A DNA stretch of 5,497 nucleotides, from positions 1-5,497 of the forward strand of contig JBBINN010000199.1 of NCBI GenBank assembly GCA_037443885.1. The letters are read 5' to 3'. A program made the translations under genes and the position numbers. Below the pieces are notes generated by a model. It was given only the letters and a program-made list of their open reading frames with translations, searched no databases and was not told the origin of the DNA. Each line of letters begins with the position of its first letter. The stretch's first letter is position 1. This document shows, in pieces, positions 1 through 5,018 of the stretch. This DNA comes from SG8-30 sp037443885. GTDB taxonomy: Bacteria > Pseudomonadota > Gammaproteobacteria > Steroidobacterales > Steroidobacteraceae.

Positions 1-263
1 TCGAGGATCTCGACCACGGTCTCGCCGATGAGCAGCTTGTCGAGGTCCTGCAGGTTCGGCAGGCCCTCGAGGAACAGGATGCGCTTCACGAGCTTGTCGG
101 CATGCTTCATCTCGTCCACGGACTCGTGGTACTCGTATTTCGCGAGCTTGCCGAGACCCCAGTTCTCGAACATGCGCGAGTGCAGGAAGTACTGGTTGAT
201 CGCGGTGAGCTCGTTGCGCAGCACCTTGTTCAGGTGCGCGATGACCTTCGGGTCACCCTTCAT
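1..263 (-). CDS. bfr: Bacterioferritin, N-terminal part (3' end outside window)
   Basis: Bacterioferritin forms a 24-subunit haem-containing shell in the cytoplasm that oxidises Fe(II) and stores it as a ferric mineral. The visible 87 residues begin MKGDPKVIAHLNKVLRNEL and match the start of the roughly 158-residue family closely. Ferroxidase ligands Glu18, Glu51 and His54 are present. Met52, the haem axial ligand, and His46 and Asp50, the inner-surface iron site of the E. coli protein, are present too. The remaining ligands lie beyond the window edge. The start is fixed by homology and by GGAGG at 270-274, six bases upstream of the ATG. It lies 52 bases downstream of bfd on the same strand, with no obvious promoter or terminator between them, so co-transcription from the Fur-box promoter is likely. 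Family assignment is secure. Confidence 0.96.
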   Translation of the reverse strand, partial: MKGDPKVIAHLNKVLRNELTAINQYFLHSRMFENWGLGKLAKYEYHESVDEMKHADKLVKRILFLEGLPNLQDLDKLLIGETVVEIL

Positions 264-269
264 CGGGGG

Positions 270-274
270 CCTCC
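270..274 (-). promoter_or_regulatory. Ribosome binding site of bfr
   Basis: GGAGG on the minus strand lies six bases before the bfr ATG (261-263). It supports that start, and contrasts with bfd, which has no recognisable Shine-Dalgarno sequence. Confidence 0.75.
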
Positions 275-315
275 GTGGCGGCTGGGAACGATTCGAGGCG
301 GCCTTGCAGCCGTGG

Positions 316-507
316 TCAGGCAGGTTGCACGCAGAGCGGGCGCGGATCAAGGGCCTGTTCGAAGACCTCGCGCGCCGTGTCCTGGCAGCGGCCGCAGCCG
401 GTGGACACGCCGGTCGCCTGCTGCAGTTCCGCGAAGGAACGCACGCCCGCCTCGGCGGCCTGGCGGAGGTCCCGGTCACGGACGCATTTGCAGAGGCAAA
501 CGTACAT
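316..507 (-). CDS. bfd: Bacterioferritin-associated ferredoxin Bfd
   Basis: This 63-residue [2Fe-2S] protein is the redox partner of bacterioferritin: it reduces the Bfr haem so that stored ferric iron can leave the shell. The sequence opens MYVCLCKCV and has the cluster ligands Cys4, Cys6, Cys38 and Cys41 (CxC then CGRC) at the same positions as in E. coli Bfd. Length is typical of the family. Two further cysteines, Cys8 and Cys59, are not expected ligands. The reading frame stays open upstream, but a start there would run into the promoter and Fur box. The MYVCLC start is therefore preferred from homology, although no good ribosome binding site precedes it. It is the first gene of a probable bfd-bfr unit and likely Fur-repressed. 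Confidence 0.94.
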   Translation of the reverse strand: MYVCLCKCVRDRDLRQAAEAGVRSFAELQQATGVSTGCGRCQDTAREVFEQALDPRPLCVQPA

Positions 508-543
508 GGCGCTAGGTTGGCGATCCGGGTCGATGACGGCATC

Positions 544-573
544 AGTATAAATGCTAATCATTCTCATTATCCA
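544..573 (-). promoter_or_regulatory. Probable sigma-70 promoter of bfd-bfr
   Basis: On the minus strand TGGATA (568-573, four of six matches to TTGACA) and TATACT (544-549, five of six to TATAAT) are separated by 18 bases. Transcription would start about 30 bases before the bfd ATG. The Fur box lies within the spacer and touches the -35 element, a standard repressor position. The stretch is A+T-rich, unlike its surroundings. This is predicted from sequence only. Confidence 0.6.
553..571 (-). promoter_or_regulatory. Fur box upstream of bfd
   Basis: On the minus strand GATAATGAGAATGATTAGC matches 16 of 19 positions of the classical Fur consensus GATAATGATAATCATTATC. The 7-1-7 form TGAGAATGATTAGCA (552-566) matches 12 of 14 defined positions. 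It sits between the predicted -35 and -10 elements of bfd. Fe-Fur would block transcription when iron is plentiful and derepress it in starvation, which suits the iron-release role of Bfd. It is about 190 bases from the divergent HiPIP gene, so an effect there is less likely. Confidence 0.82.
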
Positions 574-684
574 GCGCCTTCTCACTCGAGCGGCCAGTCA
601 GCATCCGTTCATGATCGGGGACCGAAAATCTCGAGCGTGACGAGGAGCACCCGCGTTACGGACAGACGGCGAACTTGCTAGCAT

Positions 685-709
685 GCCGGCCGTCCAACCA
701 CGGGCCGGC
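685..709. repeat. 7-bp inverted repeat upstream of the HiPIP gene
   Basis: GCCGGCC (685-691) and GGCCGGC (703-709) are perfect complements around an 11-base loop, about 47 bases before the HiPIP start. It could be a leader hairpin or an operator, but G+C-rich dyads of this size arise easily here. No clear promoter hexamers were found between 580 and 740 on the plus strand. Confidence 0.3.
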
Positions 710-744
710 CCAGGTCCCGACCACAGATTTACGGTTGAGCCGCT

Positions 745-750
745 AAGGAG
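745..750 (+). promoter_or_regulatory. Ribosome binding site of the HiPIP gene
   Basis: AAGGAG lies five bases before the ATG at 756. It decides the start in favour of 756 over the in-frame GTG at 750, which would overlap the site itself. Confidence 0.8.
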
Positions 751-755
751 TGTCC

Positions 756-1124
756 ATGAGCAACGAGATGATTTCGCGCCGCACCCTGATCAAGGGCGCC
801 CTGGTCGGGCTGGCGGCCGTGCCCGCAGCAGCCCTCGCCAACCCGCAGGCGGCCAAGCCGGCCGCGGCCGCACCTGCCGCGGGCGCGCTCCTCGATCCGG
901 AGAGCCCGCAGGCCAAGGCGCTCGGCTACGTGCACGACGCCGCCAAGGTCGACGCCAAGGCGAACCCGATGTTCAAGCCGGGCCAGTTCTGCCACAACTG
1001 CGTGCAGTGGACGGCTGCCGCCGACGCGCCGCAGGGACCGTGCAACCTGTTCCCCGGCAAGGTGGTGAAGGGCCCAGGCTGGTGCAAGGTCTGGGCGCTC
1101 AAGCCTGGCGCCGAGCTCGGCTAA
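756..1124 (+). CDS. High-potential iron-sulfur protein (HiPIP), Tat-exported
   Basis: HiPIPs are small periplasmic [4Fe-4S] electron carriers that link the cytochrome bc1 complex to reaction centres or terminal oxidases. This 122-residue precursor has a twin-arginine signal (SRRTLIKG, residues 7-14), a hydrophobic stretch and a probable cleavage site after ALA at residue 28. Export through Tat fits a protein folded around its cluster beforehand. An Ala/Pro-rich linker (about 30-45) precedes the HiPIP domain. Cluster ligands are Cys79, Cys82, Cys96 and Cys110, in the family pattern CxxC, then CNLFPG, then GWCKVW. It is a single-gene unit closed by a terminator at 1149-1180. Its redox partner cannot be told from this window. 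Family assignment is firm. Confidence 0.95.
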   Translation: MSNEMISRRTLIKGALVGLAAVPAAALANPQAAKPAAAAPAAGALLDPESPQAKALGYVHDAAKVDAKANPMFKPGQFCHNCVQWTAAADAPQGPCNLFPGKVVKGPGWCKVWALKPGAELG

Positions 1125-1148
1125 GCGTCGCAGCTGACCGTCGATCAG

Positions 1149-1180
1149 CGGCCCGGGTGCCTTGCGCCCCGGGCCGTTTT
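1149..1180 (+). terminator. Intrinsic terminator after the HiPIP gene
   Basis: CGGCCCGGG (1149-1157) pairs perfectly with CCCGGGCCG (1168-1176) around a 10-base loop and is followed at once by TTTT (1177-1180). It lies 24 bases after the HiPIP stop codon. The U-tract is short but the stem is very stable. There is no matching T-tract on the minus strand. Confidence 0.78.
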
Positions 1181-1230
1181 CGTGTCCGGGCCGCGCGCTT
1201 TCCCGGCATCGCGGGCGCAGCCCGGGGTTT

Positions 1231-1260
1231 GCGCCCGGCCGGTCAGCCCCGGCCGGGCGC
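1231..1260. repeat. 12-bp perfect inverted repeat spanning the stop codon of the Lrp/AsnC gene
   Basis: GCGCCCGGCCGG (1231-1242) and CCGGCCGGGCGC (1249-1260) are perfect complements around a six-base loop. The loop holds the TGA stop (1243-1245) of the minus-strand Lrp/AsnC gene. Neither strand has a T-tract afterwards, so it is not a textbook intrinsic terminator. It may still stop or stabilise the 3' end of that transcript in the convergent gap. Confidence 0.5.
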
Positions 1261-1731
1261 GTGCGCCAGCGGCAGCGCGGTCGTCTGCTTGAGCACTTCC
1301 ATCGAAAAGCCGGAACTGACGTCCGCCAGCTCGACCATCTCGATGAGCCGCTTGTAGACGGCGTCGTAGCCGGCGATGTCCGGCACCACCACCCTCAGCA
1401 GGTAGTCCACGTCGCCGCTCATGCGGTAGGCCTCGACGATCTCCGGAATGGCGTCCACCGCCTTGCGGAAGCGCTGCAGCCAGGCTGCGTTGTGCTGGCT
1501 GGTGCGCACCGACACGAACACCGACACGCCGACGTTGAGCCGCGCCGGGTCGAGCAGGGCCACGCGGCGGAGAATCACGCCGTCCTGCTCCAGCCGCTGG
1601 ATCCGCCGCCAGCAGGGTGTCGTCGACAGCCCCACCCGCTCGGCAATCTCGGCGAGCGGCGTCATCGCGTCGTGCTGGAGGATCTCGAGGATCCGGCGGT
1701 CGCGGGCATCCAGCGCCATTTCTTTCGCCAT
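1243..1731 (-). CDS. Lrp/AsnC family transcriptional regulator
   Basis: Members of this family are feast/famine regulators that bind DNA as dimers or higher oligomers and usually respond to an amino acid. The 162-residue protein has an N-terminal winged helix-turn-helix (about 7-65: LDARDRRILEIL, then LAEIAERVGLSTTPCWRRIQRLEQDGVI) and a C-terminal RAM ligand-binding and oligomerisation domain (about 68-150) with the characteristic GDVDYLLRV at 106-114. Length is normal. The ATG at 1729-1731 is preferred because GAGAG (1737-1741) lies five bases upstream. An in-frame TTG at 1749 and an ATG at 1717-1719 are alternatives. It is transcribed away from the class V PLP enzyme across 111 bases. Autoregulation is common in the family, and control of the neighbour is an inference. 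The effector cannot be read from the sequence. Confidence 0.93.
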   Translation of the reverse strand: MAKEMALDARDRRILEILQHDAMTPLAEIAERVGLSTTPCWRRIQRLEQDGVILRRVALLDPARLNVGVSVFVSVRTSQHNAAWLQRFRKAVDAIPEIVEAYRMSGDVDYLLRVVVPDIAGYDAVYKRLIEMVELADVSSGFSMEVLKQTTALPLAHAPGRG

Positions 1732-1758
1732 TTCGGCTCTCGATAGCAAAGCTTTCTA

Positions 1759-1764
1759 ACTATA
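1759..1764 (-). promoter_or_regulatory. Possible -10 element of the Lrp/AsnC gene
   Basis: TATAGT on the minus strand lies about 28 bases before the chosen start, within the only A+T-rich stretch of the divergent intergenic region. No convincing -35 hexamer accompanies it. The palindrome AAAGCTTT at 1748-1755 lies just downstream and could be part of an autoregulatory site. Weak evidence. Confidence 0.35.
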
Positions 1765-1842
1765 GCCGTCTGGACGCAATCATTGGAACGCCTTTCCCCC
1801 GGGCCCGTGCTACGGTGCCCGGACCAGCACGACAGGTATTCC

Positions 1843-3552
1843 ATGAGCATCCCGGGCATCGATCTCGCCACCCTGCGCGACCAGGTCATCGGCGTCGACG
1901 CGCCCATCGAGACCCCCTTCGGCCGCCGGCCGATGGTCTACTGCGACTACACCGCTTCGGGGCGTTCGCTGCGCTTCTTCGAGCGCTACCTGCAGGGCCT
2001 GCTGCAGACCTACGCCAACACCCACACCGAGGACGACGTCACCGGCCGCAGCATGTCGCGGCTGCTGCATGAGGCCGAGGCCACCATCAAGCGCGCAGTA
2101 AACGCCGGCCCCGGCGGCTGCATCGTCGCCTGCGGCACCGGTGCGACCGGCGCGATCGACAAGCTGCAGCGCATTCTCGGCGTCGCGCTTCCGCCGGCGA
2201 CCCGCGAGACGATCGAGCGCATCGAGGAAGCTACCCTCGGCGCCGAAGCCGCGGCCGCGGCGCGGCGCGCGCGCTGCGAGCAGGCGCCGGTGGTGTTCCT
2301 CGGGCCCTACGAGCACCACTCGAACGAGGTGTCCTGGCGCCAGGGCTTCGCCACCGTGGTCAACGTGGATCTCGCGCCGGACGGTGGCGTGGACCTCGCC
2401 CACCTCGAGCGCCTGCTCACCGACCCGCGCTGGCAGGGCCGGACGCGCATCGGCTCGTTCTCGGCGGCCTCCAACGTGACCGGCATGCGCACGCCCGTGC
2501 ACGACATCGCGGCGCTGCTGCACCGCCACGGCGCCTTCGCCTGCTTCGACTTCGCGGCGAGCGGGCCCTACGTGCCGATCGACATGAACCCGGACGGCGC
2601 CTGGAGCGAGCGCTCGCTCGACGCGATCTTCCTCTCGCCGCACAAGTTCCTCGGCGGGCCCGGCGCGAGCGGCGTGCTGGTGTTCAACGAGCGGCTCTAT
2701 CGCCGCGACCTGCCGCCCTCGCTCTGCGGCGGCGGCACGGTGGACTACGTGAGCCCCGTGGACCAGGACTTCATCGCCGACATCGAGGAGCGCGAGAAGG
2801 CCGGCACGCCCGGCATCCTGCAGACGCTCAAGGCCGCGCTCGCCTTCGAGCTCAAGTCGGCCATCGGGCCGGAGCGCATCGAGGCGCTCGAGCAGGCGCT
2901 GCTTGCGCGCGCGTGGCGGCGCTGGTCGGAAGTGGACGGGATCGAGATCCTCGGCAACCCGGACCCGGCTCGGCGGATCGGGATCGTGTCGTTCAACCTG
3001 CGCGACCCGCGCGGCGGCTGGCTGCACCCGAAGTTCGCCACCGCGCTGCTGAACGACCTGTTCGGCATCCAGTCACGCGCCGGCTGCTCCTGCGCCGGGC
3101 CCTATGGCCATCGGCTGCTCGGCATCGACCTCGACACCTCCGAGCGGTACCGCGCGTTCGTGCGCGAGGGCTACCACGGCATCAAGCCCGGCTGGTGCCG
3201 CGTCGGCTTCCATTTCGTGATGGACGAAGCCGAGGCGGACTACGTGATCGAGGCAGTGGCGTTCGTCGCGGAGCAGGGCCACCGCTTCCTGCCGCTGTAC
3301 GACTTCGACCCGATGACGGGACAGTGGCGGCACCGCGAGTTCGTCGAGCGCGTCGAGTCGCTCTCGCTCACCGCGGCGCTCGGCGCCGGCGAGCTGCAAC
3401 CGACCGCGCTGCCCGCGGCCGAGCGCGTGCGCCGCTACCGCGACCATCTCGCCGAGGCCGAGCGGCTCGCGCGCGAGCTCGGCGCACCCGGGGCGACGCC
3501 GCGCCCGGTGCTCGAGGGGCGCTTCGGCACGCTGCAGTTCTTCTCGGCCTGA
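1843..3552 (+). CDS. Class V PLP-dependent enzyme, cysteine desulfurase (SufS)-like
   Basis: This 569-residue protein has the class V aminotransferase fold. The PLP-binding features visible are a Gly/Thr-rich phosphate loop (CGTGATGAID, about 96-105), the GPYEHHSNEVSW segment with His158/His159 in the position of the SufS EHH motif, Asp236 for the pyridine nitrogen (ACFDFAASG) and the Schiff-base Lys268 in SPHKFLGGPGASG. SRAGCSCAGPYGH (411-423) aligns with the SufS active-site loop RAGHHCAQP, so Cys417 is at the persulfide position and Cys415 is an additional cysteine. This predicts cysteine desulfurase or a related C-S or amino-group reaction, but the substrate is unknown. SufS and IscS are near 400 residues. 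This protein has an insert around 118-147 and an Arg/Glu/Ala-rich C-terminal extension from about 485 with no recognised domain. The ATG at 1843 is chosen over the in-frame TTG at 1783. Only a weak AGG precedes it. No suf or isc genes are nearby, and the divergent Lrp/AsnC gene may regulate it. Confidence 0.85.
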   Translation: MSIPGIDLATLRDQVIGVDAPIETPFGRRPMVYCDYTASGRSLRFFERYLQGLLQTYANTHTEDDVTGRSMSRLLHEAEATIKRAVNAGPGGCIVACGTGATGAIDKLQRILGVALPPATRETIERIEEATLGAEAAAAARRARCEQAPVVFLGPYEHHSNEVSWRQGFATVVNVDLAPDGGVDLAHLERLLTDPRWQGRTRIGSFSAASNVTGMRTPVHDIAALLHRHGAFACFDFAASGPYVPIDMNPDGAWSERSLDAIFLSPHKFLGGPGASGVLVFNERLYRRDLPPSLCGGGTVDYVSPVDQDFIADIEEREKAGTPGILQTLKAALAFELKSAIGPERIEALEQALLARAWRRWSEVDGIEILGNPDPARRIGIVSFNLRDPRGGWLHPKFATALLNDLFGIQSRAGCSCAGPYGHRLLGIDLDTSERYRAFVREGYHGIKPGWCRVGFHFVMDEAEADYVIEAVAFVAEQGHRFLPLYDFDPMTGQWRHREFVERVESLSLTAALGAGELQPTALPAAERVRRYRDHLAEAERLARELGAPGATPRPVLEGRFGTLQFFSA

Positions 3553-3570
3553 GGAACTTCACCGGTCCGG

Positions 3571-3598
3571 AAAACAAGAACCCCGCCTCGCGGCGGGG
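3571..3598 (-). terminator. Hairpin shaped like a minus-strand intrinsic terminator
   Basis: CCCCGCC (3581-3587) pairs with GGCGGGG (3592-3598) around a four-base loop. Read on the minus strand the stem is followed by TTCTTGTTTT (3571-3580), a good U-rich tail. Read on the plus strand, 28 bases after the PLP-enzyme stop, it is followed by TCAGTTCCC, a poor tail. It may still act in both directions. No minus-strand gene upstream explains it. Confidence 0.55.
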
Positions 3599-3722
3599 TC
3601 AGTTCCCTCTTTGGTTCACGTGGCTCCGGTAGCCCCGGGCATCGTTGTGGTTATTCCCTCTGTCTGTCCTGCGGTCCGCGTCGAGGCGGCCAGCATCCCC
3701 TAGCGTCCAGTCTCCCGGACTT

Positions 3723-3756
3723 GGGTCATTCAGAGACAAGTTACGTGCCATGACCC
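3723..3756. repeat. 7-bp inverted repeat in the intergenic region
   Basis: GGGTCAT (3723-3729) and ATGACCC (3750-3756) are perfect complements separated by 20 bases. It could be an operator-like dyad or an RNA stem upstream of the pseudouridine synthase. No factor is suggested by the sequence. Confidence 0.25.
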
Positions 3757-3926
3757 TGGACAGCCTGACGAATCATGGACTTGGACTGTCTGCCTGAGCG
3801 ACGTCGCGGCAGCGTCCGTTCACGACCGTAAGAAATATCGACGCCGCGCGCCACGGCGACGGCCCTGCGCAAGGTCCGCGAGCATCCGCAGGAAGCCGGA
3901 CCGGGCCGCCGCTAAGATGACGCACC

Positions 3927-5008
3927 ATGCACGATGCCGACGACCCCCGCTTCCGCCCCCCGCCGGGCCCACGCAAGCCCGCCGCGCGCCGCGTCCAGCG
4001 CCGCCCTGCCCCGCCGGCCGCGGAAGAGACCGGTGAGCGCCTGCAGAAGGTCCTGGCCGACGCCGGCGTTGCCTCGCGGCGCGACTGCGAGCTGGCGATC
4101 CTGGCGGGCCGCGTGCGGGTCAACGNNNNNNNNNNNNNNNNNNNNNNNNNNNNNNNNNNNNNNNNNNNNNNNNNNNNNNNNNNNNNNNNNNNNNNNNNNN
4201 NNNNNNNNNNNNNNNNNNNNNNNNNGCCTCGCGGCGCGACTGCGAGCTGGCGATCCTGGCGGGCCGCGTGCGGGTCAACGGCCGGCCCGTGCATTCGCTC
4301 CCCTGCCTCGTGCGGCCGCAGGACGACCTGATCGAGTTCGACGGGGAGATCATCGACACCGCGCGGCGCGTGCAGCGCGCCCGCGAGGCGCACCTGTACT
4401 TCGCCGCCAACAAGCCGAAGGGCGTCATCTCGACCGTGCGCGATCCCGAGGGCCGCGTGAACGTGGTGTCGCTGGTCGCAGGCCGCCTGCCGCGCGGCAG
4501 GCGGGTCTACCCGGTCGGTCGGCTCGATGCGGACTCGACCGGCCTCGTGCTGCTGACCGACGACGGCGAGCTGACCCACCGCCTCGCGCATCCGCGCCAC
4601 GGCGTCGCCAAGGAGTACCACGTCACTGCCGAGGGCGTGCTGGACCCGGCGGGGCTCGATCGCCTGCGGCGTGGCATCTACCTCGCCGGGCCGGAGGCCA
4701 TCGCCCGCAGCAAGGCCGCGGGCGGGGGCGGCGGCGCCAGGCGCGCCACGGTCGGGAACATCCGGGTGCTGAAGAGCTGGAAGGACCGTCGCACCGGGGG
4801 TGTCGCAGTCCTGTCCATCATGCTGCGCGAGGGCCAGAACCGCGAGATCCGCCGGCTTCTAGCCCATGTGGGACTCAAGGTCCGCCGGCTCGAGCGCGTC
4901 GCCATCGGTCCGCTCAAGCTCGGCTCGCTGAAGACCGGCGCTGCAAGGCCGCTCACCGAGGCCGAAATCGCGGCGCTGCGCAGCGCGGTGCTCCTGCCCG
5001 CGAAGTGA
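3927..5008 (+). CDS. rluB: RsuA/RluB-family rRNA pseudouridine synthase, interrupted by assembly gap
   Basis: This enzyme converts a uridine of ribosomal RNA to pseudouridine; E. coli RluB modifies U2605 of 23S rRNA. As written the frame shifts at the N run. Joining 4125 to 4281, so that the duplicated 55 bases are kept once, gives one 308-residue protein, close to the 291 residues of E. coli RluB. In that product a basic Pro/Arg-rich leader (1-35) precedes an S4 RNA-binding domain (about 37-95, ERLQKVLADAGVASRRDCE). The catalytic domain follows, with NKPKGVIST (110-118), YPVGRLDADSTGLVLLT (143-159) containing the nucleophile Asp149, KEYHV, and the family motif EGQNREIRRLL (250-260). A Gly-rich loop lies at 214-218. 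RluB is favoured over RsuA, RluE or RluF by general similarity, but the target site is inferred. The ATG at 3927 has only a weak AAGA upstream. Its 3' end faces the NlpC/P60 gene across 10 bases. Confidence 0.88.
4071..4125 (+). repeat. Left copy of a 55-base duplication flanking the gap
   Basis: These 55 bases, up to the first N, are identical to 4226-4280. They encode residues 49-66 of the pseudouridine synthase (S4 domain) plus the first base of codon 67. The identity reaches exactly to both gap edges, as expected of an unmerged contig overlap rather than a biological repeat. Confidence 0.97.
4126..4225. other. Assembly gap of exactly 100 N
   Basis: The run is exactly 100 N, a common placeholder for a scaffold join of unknown size. 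Flanked by identical 55-base ends, it probably represents no missing sequence; the true distance is a 55-base overlap. Reading frames drawn through it are artefacts. Confidence 0.95.
4226..4280 (+). repeat. Right copy of the 55-base duplication flanking the gap
   Basis: Identical to 4071-4125 and starting at the first base after the N run. A gene caller would probably start a false truncated gene at the GTG at 4268 inside this copy. The real start is at 3927. Confidence 0.97.
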
Positions 5009-5018
5009 TCGCGGCGCG

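Larger units (their letters stand above)
3553..3926. other. 374-base intergenic region without a supported gene
   Basis: No reading frame here has the composition, length or translation signals of a real gene, and no tRNA or known riboswitch was recognised. It holds a hairpin oriented like a minus-strand terminator (3571-3598), a 7-bp dyad (3723-3729 with 3750-3756), and short direct repeats: TTCCCTCT at 3603 and 3654, and GGACTTGG at 3717 and 3777. It is less uniformly G+C-rich than the flanking genes. The promoter of the pseudouridine synthase should lie here, but no convincing hexamer pair was found. Confidence 0.6.

Noticed and set aside
28..681. Long plus-strand reading frames opposite bfr and bfd
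   Set aside because: They are shadows of the two minus-strand genes, which have clear family motifs and cofactor ligands. Their translations are Arg/Ser-rich and resemble nothing.
1783..1842. Upstream TTG start adding 20 residues to the PLP enzyme
   Set aside because: The extra residues would occupy the promoter region and do not look like a domain or signal. The ATG at 1843 is the more natural start.
1810..3027. 405-codon minus-strand frame opposite the PLP enzyme
   Set aside because: It is an antisense frame kept open by high G+C content. The product is rich in Arg, Ala, Val and His with no domain, and the plus strand carries a complete set of PLP motifs.
3616..3696. 26-codon minus-strand open frame before the terminator-like hairpin (begins MLAASTRTAGQ)
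   Set aside because: AGGGG abuts the ATG with no spacing, the composition is simple, and there is no other support for translation.
3601..3720. Minus-strand resemblance to the 3' half of 6S RNA (a GTGAACCAAAGAGGG stretch)
   Set aside because: The similarity is short, the matching 5' closing strand and central bubble could not be laid out, and the usual ssrS neighbours are absent.
3750..3797. 15-codon plus-strand frame (MTLDSLTNHGLGLSA) as a possible leader peptide
   Set aside because: There is no ribosome binding site, no runs of regulatory codons, and no linked terminator or antiterminator pair.
4071..4280. Tandem duplication or mobile insertion inside the pseudouridine synthase gene
   Set aside because: Identity ends exactly at both gap edges and removing one copy restores the frame, so an assembly artefact explains it better.
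3773..4621. Reading frames running through the N gap on both strands
   Set aside because: They exist only because N codons are read as unknown residues. The motifs belong to the plus-strand pseudouridine synthase.
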